The position numbers were made by a program, and so were the translations under genes. A stretch of DNA of 64,000 bases from JBGCEZ01 sp045106735 (GTDB taxonomy: Bacteria; Planctomycetota; Phycisphaerae; Phycisphaerales; SM1A02). Positions 44,789-53,671 of the stretch are shown one piece after another (position 1 is the stretch's first letter; every line of letters starts with the position of its first letter). A model generated the notes under the pieces. It searched no databases, was not told where the DNA came from, and saw only the letters and a program-made list of their open reading frames with translations. Where the stretch lies: NCBI GenBank assembly GCA_045106735.1, contig JBGCEZ010000039.1:32512-96511 (forward strand), read 5' to 3'.

Positions 44789-46759
44789 TCAAAAGAGGAA
44801 CGTGGCCACAAGGTGAAGGCGGTTGGCCCCGGAGTTCGCTCCGCGGTCCTCCAGCTCCTCCAGGACGAAACCCCAGTCCAACCTCACATTGAGGTTCCGC
44901 CGATATTGCAGGTCCACGCCCACGCCGGCTCCGATAAGCGTCTCGCCGCCCTCGAAACTCAACGCGTCGCTGACGTCGGTGATGCCAACGTCGACGAAGC
45001 CCTTGAGGACGAGGTCCCAGTCGGGCGTGCCGTAGACGTACTGCGGCGCGAGGCGGAAGCTCTCGCCGAACAGTTCGCGCGGGGCTTCTTCGATGCCCAA
45101 GGCTCGCGGCAAGTGGAAGCGGTACTCGACCGTTCCGACGATTGACGAATCGCTGGCCACCACCGATTGCGGGTAGCCGCGGACCGAGTTCAAGCCGCCG
45201 ACGACGGACTGGGCCTGCGGGACCAGCCGGTTGTCGAACGCGTACTGGGCCGTGGCCCGGAACTGGAGTTCGTGGGCGAGGGTCGACGAGCTGGGGGTCG
45301 ACGGATCGTCAAACGCAACCCGGTTGAACAGAGGCTCGAGGTAGACCGACTGACTGAACCCGCCGCGAAGGACGAGCCAATCGGAGTCGGGCGACGTGCG
45401 GCCAAGGCCGGCGAGGTCCGCGTCATCGTTGCTCAGCAGGTCCGACTGCCACTCGAGCGTGGCGGAAGCGCGGGTGCTGAACCAGTCGCTGGTGCGCTCG
45501 TATCGCGCTCCGATGTACGGCGTCAGGAAGCCGGTCGAATTGCTGAACGTCGAGCCGAAGATCGTGCGGTCGACGGAGAAGTCGTCCCAGCGCACGCCGC
45601 CGACGAGGTCGATGAACGCTTCGCGCCGCTGCCACACGTTCCACGTCGCTTCCAGGCCGACGGTGATGTTCTCACCGGTGAAGTCCTGGGCGAAGATGCC
45701 GATGTCTTCGGCGTCGTACCGGTTCCAGCTGCCGAACAGGCGAGCGCGGATGCGGTCGTTGCCGGGAAGCGGGCGTTCGTACGAGGCGGTGACGCCGTGG
45801 ACGTCGTCGAAGTTGGCCGTCGTGTACTCGAGGCTCAGAACGTCGTCGCGATCGGTCAATTGCGTGTGCAGCAGGCCGAAGCGTTGGCGCCAGTAGTCGG
45901 TGGACGGCGTGCCGGTGTTCGACGTCTGGGCGAACAGCAGCAGGGGCTTGTTTTCGGTGATGACGTAGTCGAGCGTCGCTTCGCCGGGGGTCACCGACGG
46001 GGCGACGGCCAAGTCCACGCGCCGGCCGGGATGCCGGCTGAGGAAGTACACGTAGTCGTTGATGGCCAGATCGCTGATCGTGGCCGGCGTGTCGCTCGGC
46101 TGCACCGGCGAATTCTCGCGGATGCGCGCATGCACCGGGTGATCGACGGAGGCGATCGGCTCGATCTCGCCGCCTTCCCGCACGCGCTCGCCCGCGGCCC
46201 GCGTGCGAACCGACTGCAAGCTCGCGGTCGTCACGATCACGCTGAGGTCGGGGTTGCCGCTGCGGAGGTCGGCGAAGGCCGGCGTGATTTCTTGCGGCGA
46301 CTGGGCGACGTAGACACCGAAGATGTCGCGGTCGAGCAGGGCATCGCGAATCGCCACGAGCACCGCTTGGATACCGCTGCCGTGGTACGGCTCGCTGCCG
46401 TAGCCATTGAGTTCGCGAACCGTGCGGATCACCAGCGGCATGCCGTCGCGTGGGGCGGTGTAGCCGGTGGTCGATCGGCCGAGGGTGACCGGGGCGTCGA
46501 GCAACGCGTCGATCGCCGGCTGGCCGGCCGCCGGCCGGAAGTAGCTGAGCTTGAAGGCCGCGATCGAGAACACCGGGCCGTCGGCCTCGGTGGCGGTGGC
46601 GGCCGCCGAGGGAGCGGGCGCGGTCTCGACGGGGGCGGCTGCTTCGGCCGGGTCGGCGGCCTGATTCGCGAGCGTGGCCGGTGCGGCACTCAAGACGAGG
46701 GCGGCAAGGCCGGCGGCGGGGGCGAGACGAGGACGGATCGGCGACGGTCGGTGGCCCAT
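44789..46759 (-). CDS. TpsB-like outer-membrane transporter (ShlB/FhaC family)
   Basis: A 656-residue Omp85-superfamily transporter that would secrete the TpsA protein. A signal peptide (1-30) and an Ala-rich linker precede POTRA-like folds (about 65-250). A 16-strand-type barrel (about 280-656) has alternating aromatic strands and the conserved VRGYPQS motif near residue 530, and ends in VATFLF with terminal Phe. The periplasmic region is longer than in classic FhaC. ATG at 46759 follows GGGAGAA by 7 nt; a longer frame to 46834 has no site. Order transporter then exoprotein is normal for such operons. Confidence 0.88.
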   Translation of the reverse strand: MGHRPSPIRPRLAPAAGLAALVLSAAPATLANQAADPAEAAAPVETAPAPSAAATATEADGPVFSIAAFKLSYFRPAAGQPAIDALLDAPVTLGRSTTGYTAPRDGMPLVIRTVRELNGYGSEPYHGSGIQAVLVAIRDALLDRDIFGVYVAQSPQEITPAFADLRSGNPDLSVIVTTASLQSVRTRAAGERVREGGEIEPIASVDHPVHARIRENSPVQPSDTPATISDLAINDYVYFLSRHPGRRVDLAVAPSVTPGEATLDYVITENKPLLLFAQTSNTGTPSTDYWRQRFGLLHTQLTDRDDVLSLEYTTANFDDVHGVTASYERPLPGNDRIRARLFGSWNRYDAEDIGIFAQDFTGENITVGLEATWNVWQRREAFIDLVGGVRWDDFSVDRTIFGSTFSNSTGFLTPYIGARYERTSDWFSTRASATLEWQSDLLSNDDADLAGLGRTSPDSDWLVLRGGFSQSVYLEPLFNRVAFDDPSTPSSSTLAHELQFRATAQYAFDNRLVPQAQSVVGGLNSVRGYPQSVVASDSSIVGTVEYRFHLPRALGIEEAPRELFGESFRLAPQYVYGTPDWDLVLKGFVDVGITDVSDALSFEGGETLIGAGVGVDLQYRRNLNVRLDWGFVLEELEDRGANSGANRLHLVATFLF

Positions 46760-47029
46760 GGGGGCGTTCTCCCTGGCTGAAAGGTGCCCTATGAGGATTG
46801 CGCGGCCAGAAGAAGTGGCGGAATCGCGCTCCAAGGCACCTCGGCGCGGGACACGGTACCACCGCCGAGCGGTCTGCGCAGCGCCGCACGCGTCCGAGAA
46901 CGATGCGCGGTTCAGTCGTCCGGCCAGTCGGCCGATACCGAACTCAGATCGAGGCGTCAGCCTGACGCCCGCCCCCCGAACACAGTCCGATCATCCGCCT
47001 TGGATGGATCGGTTGCCGGAGCCCGCTCG

Positions 47030-47308
47030 ATGGCCACCTCGCACCACCGCCGCCTTCTGAATCGCGGATCCTTGCTGCTCGCCGGGCTGGCGATGCTGGT
47101 CGCCGGCGGCTGCGCCGGACCCGAGTCGACGAGTGGCCGGATCCTGGTCTTGGATGCCGCCGATGAACCGGTGATCGCCGCCGCCGATGGGCCGGTGAGC
47201 CTCGGCGCGGGCGATGCCCTGGGCCACCAACTCCACGATGTCATCCTGGCCCGAATGGCTGGCACCGAGACCTACGCCGGCGTGAGCGACAGTCCGGACA
47301 TTCGCTGA
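47030..47308 (+). CDS. small predicted lipoprotein
   Basis: A 92-residue protein with a lipoprotein signal (LLLAGLAMLVAGGC, Cys at 28) and a 64-residue mature part rich in Asp, Ala and Gly. No domain is recognised. ATG 47030 follows GGAG by 8 nt. It is divergent from the TpsB gene, so shared regulation is possible. The 270-base gap before it shows no other gene. Confidence 0.6.
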   Translation: MATSHHRRLLNRGSLLLAGLAMLVAGGCAGPESTSGRILVLDAADEPVIAAADGPVSLGAGDALGHQLHDVILARMAGTETYAGVSDSPDIR

Positions 47309-47493
47309 GCCGGCTCGTGGGATGTGGGACGGGGGGCTGGTGGGCCCTGGGGCGGCGGGACTGAAGGGCCGGCCAGGCGGGTGGACAGTGGGACGGCTGG
47401 CCGGCCGATGCCCCGGACGCGGCCGAACGATCGCCGTCCGAACGCTCTGCTGCACGCGACCCACAAGGTGGCGACGGCAGGGCGGCCCAACGC

Positions 47494-47499
47494 TATACT
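47494..47499 (+). promoter_or_regulatory. TATACT, -10 of tRNA-Arg
   Basis: TATACT ends 35 nt before the tRNA, giving a short 5' leader. The -35 is not clear. Confidence 0.5.
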
Positions 47500-47534
47500 C
47501 TCGCCTCGCCTTCCGGCCAGACCGGTCGGCGTCA

Positions 47535-47608
47535 GCTGGTGTAGCTCAACTGGATAGAGCATCGGTCTACGAAACCGAAGGTTGCAGGTTCGAGTCCTGC
47601 CACCAGCG
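47535..47608 (+). tRNA. tRNA-Arg (ACG)
   Basis: A 74-nt cloverleaf. Acceptor GCTGGTG/CACCAGC, anticodon stem TCGGT/ACCGA with loop CTACGAA and anticodon ACG, T arm GCAGG-TTCGAGT-CCTGC, discriminator G. The wobble A is expected to be edited to inosine by TadA. CCA is not encoded. Confidence 0.95.
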
Positions 47609-47827
47609 TTCCATAAAACCCGAGAGAGCCGCAGGTTGCTGCCGGCATCTGCCTCCGAGCCGTACGCAACTGACGTTCGGCGGGCGGTGTACACGCCTGA
47701 CCGTGTACACCTGAGCATGGGTCCCCAACCAAGTGTGCTGCCAGCTGGCGTGCGGTTTCCTGAGCGGGACCGAGGCGGCGATGCGTCTGTCCTCCGTCCG
47801 TTGATCGCCATCCCCGGAGATTCTCCC

Positions 47828-48685
47828 GTGCCCGAGTTGCCGCCGCCGAATGTAGATGGAGCAGCCGCCGACGCGGTGGGGGAGCCCTCGGCCACGGTTG
47901 CCGCGCCGACGGGCGACGCCGTTGATTCCGCGGCCAACGAGCCGGGCCTCGTTCGGCAACTCGGCTGGGTCGGCGTGCTTGCCGCCGCCTGGGCGTTCTT
48001 TCCGGGGTTCGCCGGCGGCTACCTCGTGTTCTTCGGGCTCGCACCGGTCTCCGATTGGCTGCGCGACCAAGGCGGCATGGGCGTGGCGATCTTCATCGCG
48101 GGCTTCGCGGTGACCGCGGGCTTTGGATTGCTTCCGACGTACGCCCAGGCGGTGTTGGCCGGGTGGGTGTTCGGCGCAACGCTCGGCATTCCCGCCGCCC
48201 TCGTCGGCTTTACCGGCGCCGCGATCATCGGATTCTTCATCACCCAGACAGTGGCCCGGGCCCGCGTCGAGCACGTCGTGTCGGGGCATCCGCGGGCTTC
48301 GATTGTGCGAGATGCCCTGATCGGCCGAGGGTTTCTCCCAACCCTCGGCATCGTCTCGCTCATTCGCATTCCGCCGAACAGTCCATTCAGCCTGACGAAC
48401 TTGTTGCTCGCGGGCGTTGGCGTTCGCTTCCCAACCTACGTGCTGGGGACAGTCATCGGCATGACGCCGCGAACGGCCATTGTCGCCGTGGCTGCAGCAT
48501 CGGCGGCGGCGACCGGAGCCGACGACATCGTGGCGTTCGCTCGCGATGGCAAGAATCGATGGCTGCTCATCGGCGGAGTGGTCCTGATGATCTTCACGAT
48601 CTTCATCATCGGTCGGATCGCCAACCGGGCGCTCGAGCGAGCGGCGGCCAGCGGTCGACTTCGCGCCAGCGAAGCCGCGTCCTGA
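47828..48685 (+). CDS. VTT-domain (TVP38/TMEM64, DedA-like) membrane protein
   Basis: A 285-residue integral membrane protein with about six helices. The VTT domain (about 80-215) shows the re-entrant-loop region GFTGAAIIGFFITQTVARARVE and the conserved turn RIPPNSPFSLTNLLLAGVG. VTT proteins (YdjX, DedA, TMEM41B) are linked to phospholipid or undecaprenyl phosphate movement across membranes. A Pro/Ala N-terminal tail of about 40 residues precedes helix 1. GTG 47828 follows GGAG by 8 nt; an in-frame ATG at 47717 lacks a site. It is alone between tRNA-Arg and the signalling island. Confidence 0.8.
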   Translation: MPELPPPNVDGAAADAVGEPSATVAAPTGDAVDSAANEPGLVRQLGWVGVLAAAWAFFPGFAGGYLVFFGLAPVSDWLRDQGGMGVAIFIAGFAVTAGFGLLPTYAQAVLAGWVFGATLGIPAALVGFTGAAIIGFFITQTVARARVEHVVSGHPRASIVRDALIGRGFLPTLGIVSLIRIPPNSPFSLTNLLLAGVGVRFPTYVLGTVIGMTPRTAIVAVAAASAAATGADDIVAFARDGKNRWLLIGGVVLMIFTIFIIGRIANRALERAAASGRLRASEAAS

Positions 48686-48780
48686 ACGTCAGCAACCCGC
48701 CGGGAAGCGCAGGGAATGCGCGACGTCCTGTCAGCACGCGGGATTGCGGTTGAGCCATCGCTTTTCCGCATTCGTGTGAT

Positions 48781-51700
48781 GTGGTGGATGGGAAGGCTGA
48801 TAAACTCGGCCTGACGTGGGACTCCTCCGCACCGCGTCGCGTTTCGGGCTCTCTGGCTCGTCGCCAATTGGCGGCCAGGGCATTCTGTGCGGACCACGGG
48901 TTCAGACCCCCGGTGCCAGATAACTCGAACAATTCGTCGGGCAATGCCGGGCCGGATCCGTCGCTCCGCGCGGTTACTCCGGCGGGGTCGACTGAGCCTC
49001 GGAGGGCCAGCTCGTCTCCGGCGGTGCCGATTGGTCGGGCGGCACCGGCGGCGAATCCGTCGGCGGCACAAGGATTGATGGCAAGCGAGCCGACGCTCGG
49101 GGAGCCAGCCGGGGACGCGCGGCCAGATCGTCTGCTGCCGGGAACAGTTGAATCGGTCGTCGACATCGATCTTGCCGACGACGCTGATGCTGCGGTTGCA
49201 GATGCAGGTTTCTCGCCCGCGCCCGCCGCGACCTTCGTCGCCGGTGAACCGCTCGCCACGCTCGACTTTCACGTGGTCGGGATTGGCGCGTCGGCCGGTG
49301 GACTCGAGCCGCTCAGTGAGATCTTTCGCGGCCTGCCGAGCGGCACCGGGGCCGCGTACCTCGTCATTGAACATTTGTCCCCGGACCACGAGAGTCGACT
49401 CGATCACCTCATCGCTCGGTGCACGCCGATGCGCGTCCAGGTCGCGGCCGACGGCATGCAGATCGAGCCGGATCACGTGTACGTGTTGCCGCCGGGGGCC
49501 TCGCTCGAACTCGTGCACGACCGGATCCGCATGGTTCCACGCTCCCGCAGCGACGAGTCGCCGACCCGAGTGATTGATCAGTGTTTCCAGTCGCTCTCGC
49601 GGAGCGCGGGGTTTCGGTCCATCGGCATCGTCCTCTCCGGGGTCGGGGCCGACGGGGCCGATGGGCTCGCGGCCATCAGTCGCGTTGGCGGCAGCACCGT
49701 GGTGCAAGAGCCGGCGTCGGCAGAATTCGATGGCATGCCGCGGGCGGCGATCTCTGGCGGGAGCGTTGACCAAGTTCTTCCCCCGTCCCAAATCGCCCCG
49801 CTCGTGGCGTGGACCTGCCGGAGTGGCGAAGTCATCCATCGCCTGATCGATACCGAGGTCGGTGAGCCGACCCCGCTGATGCTGTCGATCCTCCGAAGTG
49901 CGGAATCGGAAGAACCCTGCGGCCTCGATCGATTCGAGCCGCGGCGACTCGCGCGCGGGATCGTGCAGCAGGCGATGAAATTCGGGGTTGAGAACCTGCC
50001 GGGCTACGCGACCGTGCTCGCCGAAGACGTCGAAGAACGTTTGAGTCTGCGCCGTCGGTTGCTTGACGGTCGAACCGAGTTCTTTCGGGACCCCGAAGCC
50101 TGGCGGGCGTTTGAAACGAACGTGCTCCGACGTTTGGTCGAGGAAGCAGGGGCCGGTCCGCTGCGGATCTGGGTGCCGGGTTGTTCGTCGGGCGAAGACG
50201 CGTTTTCCGTGGCCATGCTCGTGGACGAAGAACTTCGCCGCGTTGGCCGCGAGATGACGGTCAAGATTTTCGCGACCGACATCATTCGCGAGCGGGTCGA
50301 TGCCGCATCCGGCGGCACGTTTCATGCTGATCAGCTTGAGCGCATCCCGCCCGACTTTGTCACCAAGCACTTTCTTTCTGGCGGGCGACGCTTCGCCGTT
50401 GGATCACACCTGCGGCGCATGCTCGTGGTGGCGCGACATGATCTCCTGAGCGATCCGCCGTTTACCCGGCTCGACCTCGTCGTATGCCGGAACGTGGTGT
50501 CGTCCATGCGGCCAGAGGCGCGACTGCGTGCGCTCGGCCTGTTGCAGTTTGGTTTGCGCCCGGGGGGCGTCTTGTTCATGGGCGGACAAGAGGAAGCCAG
50601 CGATCTCGAGCCAGCGTTCAGCCCGATCAGTCGACCGTCGCGGCTGTTCACCCGGGTGCGCACAAGCGGCGGAGCAACCGCCGGCAGCCCGAACCAGTTC
50701 TTGGATCCTGCGCGGCCACCGCTGACGACCAATGGTCTCCGGGGCCGCGATGCGGCGCTCCGCGGGGCAATCGACGCCATGATCGACGTGGCTCCCGGTC
50801 GTCTGTGCTTGTTGATTGGCCCGGACGGTCGCCTGCTCCACAGCTTTGGCGACACTCGGGACTACCTCGCGGTGCGGCCGGGTGAGGTGCCGGCTGAGGT
50901 TGACGATCTGTTTATCCCCGGCCTGGCCACGCCGGCGTCGTTGCTGATCCGGCGCGTGCGGCGTACCGGCCAAGCGGCTCGGCTTCCGAACGTTCGGCTC
51001 CACGACGATGTGGAGTCGGCCGACGCATTGGTTTCGTTGGCCACCGTTGACTTGCACGCGGCCCCGGTGGTTACCAATGCCCACGACGAGCGACTGCTGA
51101 GTTTGGTGATCGAACCGTCGGGAACGTTGCTTCCGATGGAGTCTGATGGCGAGCTTGCTCCCAGCGTCGACCAGGGGTCTCCGGGCGACATGCGCGTCGC
51201 CATGCTCGAAGAAACATCCCGCAGTCTGCGAGAGCAGTTGCGTCTGACGACAGAGAGTCTTGATCGCGCCTACCTGGAAGTCGAACAACTTACACTCTCA
51301 TCGGGGCGGGCCACGGAGAAGTTGGAACTCGCCAACGAGCAATGGACGGCATCCAACGAGAAGCTGCGTTCCTTGAATCAGGAAATGCACACCGTCAACG
51401 CTGAGCGCAACGCCACGATCGAAGAACTTGAGCGACTGAATCAAGACTTCACGAACCTGATGCAATCGACGCATGTCGGCACCGTGCTGCTCGATCGCGA
51501 TCTCAATGTTCGCCGGTGCAATCCGGCGTCTCGAGCGTTCGTGCACTTTGGCGAAGGATCGGTCGAAGGCCAGCCGATCGCCCACTTCTCGCACGACTTG
51601 CACGTGGAAGATCTCTACGCCGAATTGATTGACGTTGTGCGCGGCGGCGTCGGCAGTGAACAATCGATCGATACGGTGGACAAGCGCGATGTGCTGATGC

Positions 51701-52527
51701 GCATCGATCCGCACTTTGGCACCGGCGCCAATCTTGACGGCATCATCTTGACGTTGGTCGACGTGAGTGAACTCGAACGCGCCGAACGCCAGCTCCGGGA
51801 GCTCAACGAGCAGCTTCGTGAGCGGAATCGGGAGATGGAAGCCTTTGCCCACACCGTGTCGCATGACCTCAAGTCGCCGTTGGTGACGATGGGGTGCATG
51901 ATGGGCATGCTGCGTGAGGTGCTTCCCGATCTGCCGGGCGAAGCAGACAATTACATCGGGCAGGCCGAACACACCGTCGGCGAGATGCGGCAAACGATTG
52001 ACGATTTGCTCGAACTCTCGCGCATCGGACGCACGCGGAATCGTTTGGCGCCCGTCTCGCTCGATCAGCTCGTGAAAGACGTGATGGTCGCCCACGCCGC
52101 GCAGGTTGCCGACCGTGGCATCACGCTCTCGGTCGATGCCGACCTACCGACCATCCGCGCTGATCGGCGCCGGATGCTGCAGGTCGTCGACAACCTTGTC
52201 AGCAACGCAATCAAGTATGGATGTGGCAACGAAGATCCGCGGATCGAAATCGGCGGGCGCGAAAGGGGGCCGGTGGTGGAGTTCTGGGTCCGGGACCATG
52301 GCGACGGGATTCCCGCCGCCTTCCAGGAGCAGATCTTCCAACTCTTCCACCGCTTGCAAACAGATCAATCGGGGACTGGGGTTGGGTTGGCACTTGTGAA
52401 GCGGATCGTCGCCGGCCACGGCGGACGTGTGCGAGTGACCAGTGAACCGGGCGATGGGGCGACGTTTTCCGTCATGCTCCCGCGCCGTGGTGAGGCCGAT
52501 GAGATGCTCGATGCACCCGAAGACTGA
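48781..52527 (+). CDS. CheB-CheR-PAS-histidine kinase fusion
   Basis: Up to 1248 residues. CheB domain (about 156-345: Ser in GIGASAGGL, His in EHLSPDHES, Asp in VLSGVGADG), CheR domain (about 365-620, RIWVPGCSSGEDAFS), coiled coil (about 815-890), PAS (about 893-997), HisKA (AHTVSHDLKSPLVTM, His near 1028) and HATPase (about 1120-1235, NLVSNAIKYG, DHGDGIP, GTGVGLALVK). All catalytic residues look intact. The phosphate receiver is likely the small REC protein 4 nt downstream. The start is unclear: the first ~155 residues are Ala/Pro-rich, and GTG 48913 or ATG 49078 (after AAGGA) are alternatives. It is related to the fusion at 9927 but that one lacks the kinase. Confidence 0.85.
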   Translation: MVDGKADKLGLTWDSSAPRRVSGSLARRQLAARAFCADHGFRPPVPDNSNNSSGNAGPDPSLRAVTPAGSTEPRRASSSPAVPIGRAAPAANPSAAQGLMASEPTLGEPAGDARPDRLLPGTVESVVDIDLADDADAAVADAGFSPAPAATFVAGEPLATLDFHVVGIGASAGGLEPLSEIFRGLPSGTGAAYLVIEHLSPDHESRLDHLIARCTPMRVQVAADGMQIEPDHVYVLPPGASLELVHDRIRMVPRSRSDESPTRVIDQCFQSLSRSAGFRSIGIVLSGVGADGADGLAAISRVGGSTVVQEPASAEFDGMPRAAISGGSVDQVLPPSQIAPLVAWTCRSGEVIHRLIDTEVGEPTPLMLSILRSAESEEPCGLDRFEPRRLARGIVQQAMKFGVENLPGYATVLAEDVEERLSLRRRLLDGRTEFFRDPEAWRAFETNVLRRLVEEAGAGPLRIWVPGCSSGEDAFSVAMLVDEELRRVGREMTVKIFATDIIRERVDAASGGTFHADQLERIPPDFVTKHFLSGGRRFAVGSHLRRMLVVARHDLLSDPPFTRLDLVVCRNVVSSMRPEARLRALGLLQFGLRPGGVLFMGGQEEASDLEPAFSPISRPSRLFTRVRTSGGATAGSPNQFLDPARPPLTTNGLRGRDAALRGAIDAMIDVAPGRLCLLIGPDGRLLHSFGDTRDYLAVRPGEVPAEVDDLFIPGLATPASLLIRRVRRTGQAARLPNVRLHDDVESADALVSLATVDLHAAPVVTNAHDERLLSLVIEPSGTLLPMESDGELAPSVDQGSPGDMRVAMLEETSRSLREQLRLTTESLDRAYLEVEQLTLSSGRATEKLELANEQWTASNEKLRSLNQEMHTVNAERNATIEELERLNQDFTNLMQSTHVGTVLLDRDLNVRRCNPASRAFVHFGEGSVEGQPIAHFSHDLHVEDLYAELIDVVRGGVGSEQSIDTVDKRDVLMRIDPHFGTGANLDGIILTLVDVSELERAERQLRELNEQLRERNREMEAFAHTVSHDLKSPLVTMGCMMGMLREVLPDLPGEADNYIGQAEHTVGEMRQTIDDLLELSRIGRTRNRLAPVSLDQLVKDVMVAHAAQVADRGITLSVDADLPTIRADRRRMLQVVDNLVSNAIKYGCGNEDPRIEIGGRERGPVVEFWVRDHGDGIPAAFQEQIFQLFHRLQTDQSGTGVGLALVKRIVAGHGGRVRVTSEPGDGATFSVMLPRRGEADEMLDAPED

Positions 52528-52531
52528 TTCC

Positions 52532-52984
52532 ATGTACGGCGGTACGAACGCCGCCACCCCGTTCCAGATCTTGTTGGTCGAGGATCAGGACGCCCACGCG
52601 ATGGTCATCGAGCGGGCGACTGGGCGCCTCGAGCAACCGCTGGACATGCGGCGGGCGCGCGATGGCGCCGAAGCGATCGATTGCCTGCGCCGGCCGGGGG
52701 AGCCGTTGCCGCAGTTGATCCTCTTGGATCTGAAGTTGCCGAAGGTCACCGGTCTGGACGTGCTGCGCACGATCAAATCTGACCCAGACCTGCTGGCGAT
52801 TCCCGTCGTGGTGTTGACGACGTCCGTCAGCGAACATGATCGGTCCGAGGCGTTTCGGCTTCACGCCAATGCGTACGTCCAGAAGCCCGATACCTACGAG
52901 GGCTTCCGCAACGTCATCCGAACGATCGCCGGATTCTGGGTGTCGTGCAATGTGCCGCCCACCGGTCTCGGCATGACGGGCTGA
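52532..52984 (+). CDS. small single-domain response regulator (Rcp1 type)
   Basis: A 150-residue stand-alone receiver. Acidic pocket in LLVEDQDAH (Glu17, Asp18), phospho-acceptor Asp66 in ILLDLKLPKVTGLDVL, switch Thr in VVVLTTS and Lys118 in AYVQKP. The long alpha4-beta5 region and FWVS end are typical of Rcp1-like regulators paired with CheB-CheR or phytochrome kinases. ATG 52532 is 4 nt after the kinase stop; ATG 52511, inside the kinase end, is an in-frame alternative. The receiver of the CsrA fusion at 53672 is of the same Rcp1-like type. A large hairpin follows. Confidence 0.92.
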   Translation: MYGGTNAATPFQILLVEDQDAHAMVIERATGRLEQPLDMRRARDGAEAIDCLRRPGEPLPQLILLDLKLPKVTGLDVLRTIKSDPDLLAIPVVVLTTSVSEHDRSEAFRLHANAYVQKPDTYEGFRNVIRTIAGFWVSCNVPPTGLGMTG

Positions 52985-53041
52985 CCGCCACGGCCAGCGC
53001 GGCCGTTCGGACATCACTGCAGATTGACGGCGCGACCCGCG

Positions 53042-53084
53042 GATGGCTGGGTCCCCACGAACGTGGGGGACCCGCCAAGCCATC
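53042..53084 (+). terminator. terminator after the kinase-regulator operon
   Basis: GATGGCT and AGCCATC (outer) enclose GGGTCCCC and GGGGACCC (inner), with one bulged G and loop GAAC. It starts 58 nt past the stop. No T-run. Confidence 0.7.
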
Positions 53085-53130
53085 TGCGTGCAACGCGAAT
53101 CAACGGCCAAGCCGTGCATTCGCCGCGCGG

Positions 53131-53194
53131 ATCGGTCAGTCAATCAATCAACCTGCCGGCCAATGAGCCAGCCAATCGATCAATCAATCGATGA
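53131..53194. repeat. 4-bp TCAA/CAAT repeat tract
   Basis: Repeated TCAATCAATCAA and CCAATCGATCAATCAATCG words in two blocks separated by CCTGCCGGCCAATGAGCCAG. It lies in the 363-base gap between convergent operons (52985-53347), which holds no gene. Confidence 0.7.
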
Positions 53195-53281
53195 TCCGCG
53201 GCATCCGTCTCGTCGGGCTGGCGGATACCGGCCCGATCAGGCCGAAGCCGAATCAAGCAGTACCAAACGTTCCAACCCGTT

Positions 53282-53332
53282 CCGGGCCACTCGCGAGCCA
53301 GGTCATGTCTGGCTCGCCTCAGTCTGGCCCGG
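53282..53332 (-). terminator. long nested hairpin ending the sigma-4/CsrA-REC operon
   Basis: CCGGGCCA (53282-53289) pairs with TGGCCCGG (53325-53332); inside, GCGAGCCAG (53293-53301) pairs perfectly with CTGGCTCGC (53309-53317). It starts 16 bases past the stop of the minus-strand gene. Confidence 0.8.
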
Positions 53333-53347
53333 CCAACTTCGGCCAGG

Positions 53348-53587
53348 TCAGCCCGCTCGGTTCAAGCGGGTGCCGCCCATCACCGCCTTCGCGCACGTTC
53401 GCAAGGCGGTCAATCGCGTTTCCACTTGCACCACACTGAGGCCCAGAATCGCCGCAATGTCAGCGGCGGGCAGTTCCTCGGCGTAGTGGAGCATCAGGAC
53501 CCGGCGGTCCACATCAGGCAGGTTCTGCACGAACAGGTGCATCGTCGAATCGTTCGTGTCAGACATCTTCAGCGTGTCGTTCTTCAT
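53348..53587 (-). CDS. sigma-70 region 4-only protein
   Basis: A 79-residue protein made almost wholly of a sigma-70 region 4 helix-turn-helix: LPDVDRRVLMLHYAEELPAA, then DIAAILGLSVVQVETRLTAL. Region 2, needed for -10 recognition and core binding, is missing. It could be an accessory half-sigma, an anti-sigma-like competitor for core polymerase, or a simple DNA-binding protein. It lies 84 nt downstream of the CsrA-REC gene on the same strand, so co-transcription is likely. The ATG at 53587 has a weak GAG-type site; ATG at 53566 (MSDTN) is an alternative. A strong hairpin follows. Confidence 0.7.
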   Translation of the reverse strand: MKNDTLKMSDTNDSTMHLFVQNLPDVDRRVLMLHYAEELPAADIAAILGLSVVQVETRLTALRTCAKAVMGGTRLNRAG

Positions 53588-53671
53588 GAGAGCTCAATCC
53601 CTTTCGCTCCCTTCCCCACTCCAGACATGGTCACTCCGCGGCATCGTCCCACACGACACGCGCGGACCGGG

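Noticed and set aside
42255..44816. Long open frame (853 codons) on the plus strand opposite TpsA
   Set aside because: Antisense shadow of the exoprotein gene, without a start signal or recognisable fold.
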